A stretch of 8,618 bases of DNA from Pseudomonadota bacterium (GTDB lineage Bacteria; Pseudomonadota; Gammaproteobacteria; Burkholderiales; Casimicrobiaceae): the NCBI GenBank assembly GCA_029571495.1, contig JAKPSO010000979.1, positions 1 through 8,618 of the forward strand, written 5' to 3'. Positions 6,099 to 8,618 of the stretch are shown here, piece by piece. The first letter of the stretch is position 1. The number at the start of each line of letters is the position of its first letter. Position numbers and translations under genes: made by a program. Under the pieces are notes generated by a model that was given only the letters and a program-made list of their open reading frames with translations, did not search any database and had not been told where the DNA came from.

Positions 6099-6536
6099 AT
6101 GAAAACAAGCGTAGATTGTCAACAGATCGTGGCCGGAATTGGCGATGCGGTAATCGTGTCTGATGCCAGCGGCGCAATCACCTTGTGGAACGCTGCGGCG
6201 GAACGCATGTTTGGATACACCGAAGCGGAGGCATTGGGCAACTCGCTTGATCTCATTACGCCCGAGCGACTGCGCGCGCGCCATTGGGAGGGCTATCACA
6301 AATCGATGGCCACGGGCACGACCAAATACGGCAATGATTTACTGCGCGTACCTGCGACGCACAAAGACGGTCGTGCGATGTCCATCGCATTCACCGTCGC
6401 CATGTTGTTTACCCCAGACCAAAAAGTGAGCGCCATTGTCGCCGTCATTCGCGATGAAACGGCGCGCTTCAATGAAGATCGCGCACTCAAGAAGCGCTTG
6501 ACTGAGCTCGAAGCAGCGCTCGCTGCCGCGAAGTAA
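6099..6536 (+). CDS. Stand-alone PAS-domain sensor protein
   Basis: The 145-residue protein is almost entirely one PAS fold (about residues 8-122) with a short charged coiled-coil tail (123-145), and no kinase, GGDEF or DNA-binding domain. Starting at the ATG at 6099 (weak GAAAGA 8 bases upstream), it shows the S-box motifs GIGDAVIVSDASGAITLWN and AAERMFGYTEAEALG (33-47), and RDETARFNEDRAL at the end of the core. Residues 55-73 read PERLRARHWEGYHKSMATG. H62 falls, by eye, on the position of the heme-ligand histidine of FixL (RSRH in the rhizobial protein), and H67 is nearby. Heme binding is therefore possible, but this motif also occurs in PAS domains of unknown ligand. It lacks the GRNCRFLQ cysteine of LOV domains. 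It lies 45 bases before the second frc, probably in the same transcript. Its likely role is sensing redox, gas or a small ligand and acting by protein contact; the partner is unknown. Confidence 0.85.
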   Translation: MKTSVDCQQIVAGIGDAVIVSDASGAITLWNAAAERMFGYTEAEALGNSLDLITPERLRARHWEGYHKSMATGTTKYGNDLLRVPATHKDGRAMSIAFTVAMLFTPDQKVSAIVAVIRDETARFNEDRALKKRLTELEAALAAAK

Positions 6537-6581
6537 GCGGTCGTAGACAATTACGGTTTTCACACCTTAGCGAACTCCTTT

Positions 6582-7829
6582 ATGAGCCAGGCTCTAGCAG
6601 GCTACAAAATTCTCGATTTCACGCACGTGCAATCTGGCCCGACATGCACGCAGCTGCTCGCTTGGTTTGGCGCGGATGTCATCAAGGTTGAGCGCGCGGG
6701 TGAAGGTGATGCGACGCGCGGGCAATTGCGCGACATTCCGGGAGCGGACAGCCTCTATTTCACGATGCTCAACCACAACAAACGCTCGATCACGATCGAC
6801 ACCAAAAAGCCTGCGGGCAAAGAAGTGTTGGAAACGTTGATTAAGCAGTGTGATGTGCTCGTCGAGAATTTCGCGCCTGGTGCGTTAGACCGCATGGGAT
6901 TTACGTGGGAGCGCATCAACGAACTGAACCCGCGTATGGTGGTCGCTTCGGTAAAGGGATTTGGTCCCGGAAAATACGAACATTGCAAGGTCTATGAGAA
7001 CGTCGCCCAATGCGCGGGCGGTGCCGCATCAACGACAGGATTTGATGACGGTCCGCCGTTGGTGACGGGCGCGCAAATCGGCGACAGCGGCACCGGATTG
7101 CACCTCGCGTTAGGCATTCTTGCTGCGCTGTTGCAGCGGCACAAAACAGATCGTGGCCAGCGCGTGCTCGCGCCGATGCAAGACGCGGTACTTAACCTCT
7201 GTCGCGTGAAGCTGCGCGATCAGCAGCGCCTAGAGCGCACCGGCACCATGCACGAATACCCGCAATATCCCGACGGCAAATTCGGCGACGCGGTGCCTCG
7301 CGCGGGCAACGCGTCGGGCGGCGGACAGCCCGGCTCGATCCTCAAATGCAAGGGATGGGAAACCGACCCCAATGCCTACATTTACTTCATCACGCAGGCC
7401 GCCGTATGGCCCGCGGTATGCAAAGTGATTGGCGAACCCGGCTGGATCGACGACGAAGCGTTTGCAACGCCTGCGGCGCGGTTACTGCACTTGAAGCCGA
7501 TCTTCAAGCGCATTGAGCAATGGACGATGACCAAAGACAAATTCGAGGTCATGGAAATTCTTAATCAGTACGACATTCCGTGCGGTCCGATTTTGTCGAT
7601 GAAAGAAATCGCCGAAGAGCCGTCGCTGCGCGAAACCGGCACTATCGTCGAGGTCGATCATCCGGTGCGCGGCAAATATTTGACGGTGGGCAATCCAATC
7701 AAGATGTCCGACAGCCCCACCATCGTCACCCGCTCGCCACTGCTCGGTGAACATACTGAAGAGGTGCTCACGCAACTGGGTTACACGCAGGCGCAGATTG
7801 ATGCGCTTCGCAACGAACGCGTGATTTAG
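6582..7829 (+). CDS. frc: Formyl-CoA:oxalate CoA-transferase paralogue (second copy)
   Basis: This is a 415-residue class III CoA-transferase, about two-thirds identical by eye to the copy at 4732 and close in length to E. coli YfdW. Conserved elements are FTHVQSGPTCTQ (13-24, Q17), Q48 in the YfdW-type position, the catalytic aspartate D168 in QIGDSGTGLH, and PLLGEHTEEVL near the end. It differs at the glycine loop, which reads NASGGGQPGS (243-252) instead of NAGGGGQPGW: the first glycine of the GGGG run is serine and the following tryptophan is serine. That loop shields the aspartyl-CoA intermediate in characterised Frc, so kinetics or acyl preference may differ. The start ATG is fixed by alignment with the paralogue; there is no good Shine-Dalgarno, so translation may be weak or coupled to the PAS gene 45 bases upstream. 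It lies 34 bases before a probable formate dehydrogenase gene. Family is certain; the exact substrate pair is less so. Confidence 0.92.
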   Translation: MSQALAGYKILDFTHVQSGPTCTQLLAWFGADVIKVERAGEGDATRGQLRDIPGADSLYFTMLNHNKRSITIDTKKPAGKEVLETLIKQCDVLVENFAPGALDRMGFTWERINELNPRMVVASVKGFGPGKYEHCKVYENVAQCAGGAASTTGFDDGPPLVTGAQIGDSGTGLHLALGILAALLQRHKTDRGQRVLAPMQDAVLNLCRVKLRDQQRLERTGTMHEYPQYPDGKFGDAVPRAGNASGGGQPGSILKCKGWETDPNAYIYFITQAAVWPAVCKVIGEPGWIDDEAFATPAARLLHLKPIFKRIEQWTMTKDKFEVMEILNQYDIPCGPILSMKEIAEEPSLRETGTIVEVDHPVRGKYLTVGNPIKMSDSPTIVTRSPLLGEHTEEVLTQLGYTQAQIDALRNERVI

Positions 7830-7863
7830 CTACGTTGACGCGAAAAGAATTTTTGGAGTTTTG

Positions 7864-8618
7864 ATGAACCACCCCGTGATCCCAATCGCTGTGCTCGACA
7901 GCACGAAACAACGGAAGCGACAAGCGCCAAAAGGCCGTCGCGTGGATCCGGCTGAATTGGCGGAAGTGCGAGCACTGCTTGGTAATGAATCGCGTCAACG
8001 CGATTTGCTGATTGAGCATCTGCACAAAATTCAGGATCGTTTTGGCTGTTTGTCGGCGGGACATCTTGCGGCGCTCGCTCAAGAGATGCGTCTCGCGCAG
8101 ACAGAAGTCTACGAAGTCGCGACCTTCTATCACCACTTTGATGTGGTCAAAGAAGGGGAAGCCGCGCCTGCCGCGCTTACCGTGCGCGTGTGTGATGGCT
8201 TGTCATGCGAGATGGCAGGAGCGAGCGACTTATTGGCTCGGTTGCCTGCGTTGCTTGGCCGTGAAGAGCGTGTGCTGGCGGCGCCGTGTATTGGTCGTTG
8301 CGAGCAAGCGCCCGCAGTGGCTGTGGGCCAACATTCGATTGCAAACGCGACGGTTGAATCTGTCACGACCGCTGTCACTGCGGGCAGCGTGAAGCATGAA
8401 CCGACGGGGTTTATTGATCTTGCCGCTTACCGCGCGCAGGGCGGATACGCGCTGCTCAATGAATGCGTGTCTGGCAAACGTGATGTCGAGTCGGTGATCA
8501 AAACGCTGGAAGATTCGGGCTTGCGTGGACTCGGTGGTGCCGGGTTTCCAGCGGGTCGCAAGTGGCGCATTGTGCGCGCCGAAGCGGGGCCGCGCCTCAT
8601 GGCCGTCAACATCGACGA
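7864..8618 (+). CDS. NuoE-NuoF fusion, probable NAD-linked formate dehydrogenase beta subunit (5' part)
   Basis: The frame starts at the ATG at 7864, 5 bases after GGAG (7855-7858), and stays open to the window edge, giving 251 residues. Residues about 43-170 are a NuoE-type thioredoxin-like [2Fe-2S] domain: the four expected cysteines are C110-x4-C115 and C142-x3-C146. Residues about 183-251 begin a NuoF-type domain, with SGLRGLGGAGFPAGRKW (218-234) matching the glycine-rich FMN/NADH region; the usual GRGG arginine is leucine here (L223). A NuoE-NuoF fusion is the architecture of the beta subunit of some NAD-dependent formate dehydrogenases (for example the fdh1B type of Methylobacterium) and, more distantly, HoxF of NAD-reducing hydrogenases. 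Position directly after a formyl-CoA transferase gene favours formate dehydrogenase: it would pass electrons from formate to NAD+. The catalytic molybdenum/tungsten subunit should lie just downstream, outside the window. Confidence 0.87.
   Translation, partial: MNHPVIPIAVLDSTKQRKRQAPKGRRVDPAELAEVRALLGNESRQRDLLIEHLHKIQDRFGCLSAGHLAALAQEMRLAQTEVYEVATFYHHFDVVKEGEAAPAALTVRVCDGLSCEMAGASDLLARLPALLGREERVLAAPCIGRCEQAPAVAVGQHSIANATVESVTTAVTAGSVKHEPTGFIDLAAYRAQGGYALLNECVSGKRDVESVIKTLEDSGLRGLGGAGFPAGRKWRIVRAEAGPRLMAVNID

Noticed and set aside
6099..6536. LOV-type blue-light receptor
   Set aside because: The flavin-binding cysteine motif (GRNCRFLQ) is absent; the only cysteine is C7, outside the PAS core.
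1..8618. CRISPR array, tRNA, rRNA, insertion sequence or prophage attachment site
   Set aside because: I saw no regularly spaced repeats, no cloverleaf, no transposase-like frame and no flanking direct repeats.

Overview
The window looks like part of a betaproteobacterial (probably Burkholderiales) chromosome carrying an oxalate/formate catabolic locus. The evidence is moderately high GC, strong third-position G/C in most genes, a tripartite tricarboxylate transporter (TctA-type) membrane subunit, a GcvA-like LysR regulator, and enzymes that read as full-length relatives of the Oxalobacter/E. coli oxalate pathway. Taxonomy is inferred from family style only; no rRNA or other marker is present.

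Layout. Bases 2-601 are the 3' end of a TctA-type permease, closed by a strong intrinsic terminator (638-672). A 63-residue orphan protein (887-696, minus strand) and a LysR regulator (1064-2119) diverge from a 176-base region that holds several dyads. The LysR gene meets a Crp/Fnr-family regulator gene (2696-2088, minus) tail to tail with a 32-base overlap. A 282-base region (2697-2978) then separates the Crp/Fnr gene from the divergent oxc gene. It contains a perfect FNR-type palindrome placed where a class II activator would sit relative to a -10-like hexamer. Next come oxc (oxalyl-CoA decarboxylase, 2979-4706) and frc (formyl-CoA:oxalate CoA-transferase, 4732-6003), ended by a textbook terminator (6033-6063). 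A second cluster follows: a stand-alone PAS-domain protein (6099-6536), a second frc paralogue (6582-7829) and the start of a NuoE-NuoF fusion (7864 onward, cut by the window edge). The last is most likely the diaphorase subunit of an NAD-linked formate dehydrogenase.

How the genes work together. Frc moves CoA from formyl-CoA to oxalate, giving oxalyl-CoA and formate. Oxc decarboxylates oxalyl-CoA to formyl-CoA and CO2, closing the cycle. Formate would be oxidised to CO2 with NAD+ reduction by the formate dehydrogenase whose electron-transfer subunit begins at the right edge. The core chemistry is known. The less usual parts are the duplicated frc with an altered glycine loop, a single PAS domain with a FixL-like histidine between the two frc copies, and an adjacent Crp/Fnr regulator whose recognition helix matches the FNR-type site at the oxc promoter. 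Together these suggest redox- or oxygen-linked control of oxalate use, which is an inference from sequence.
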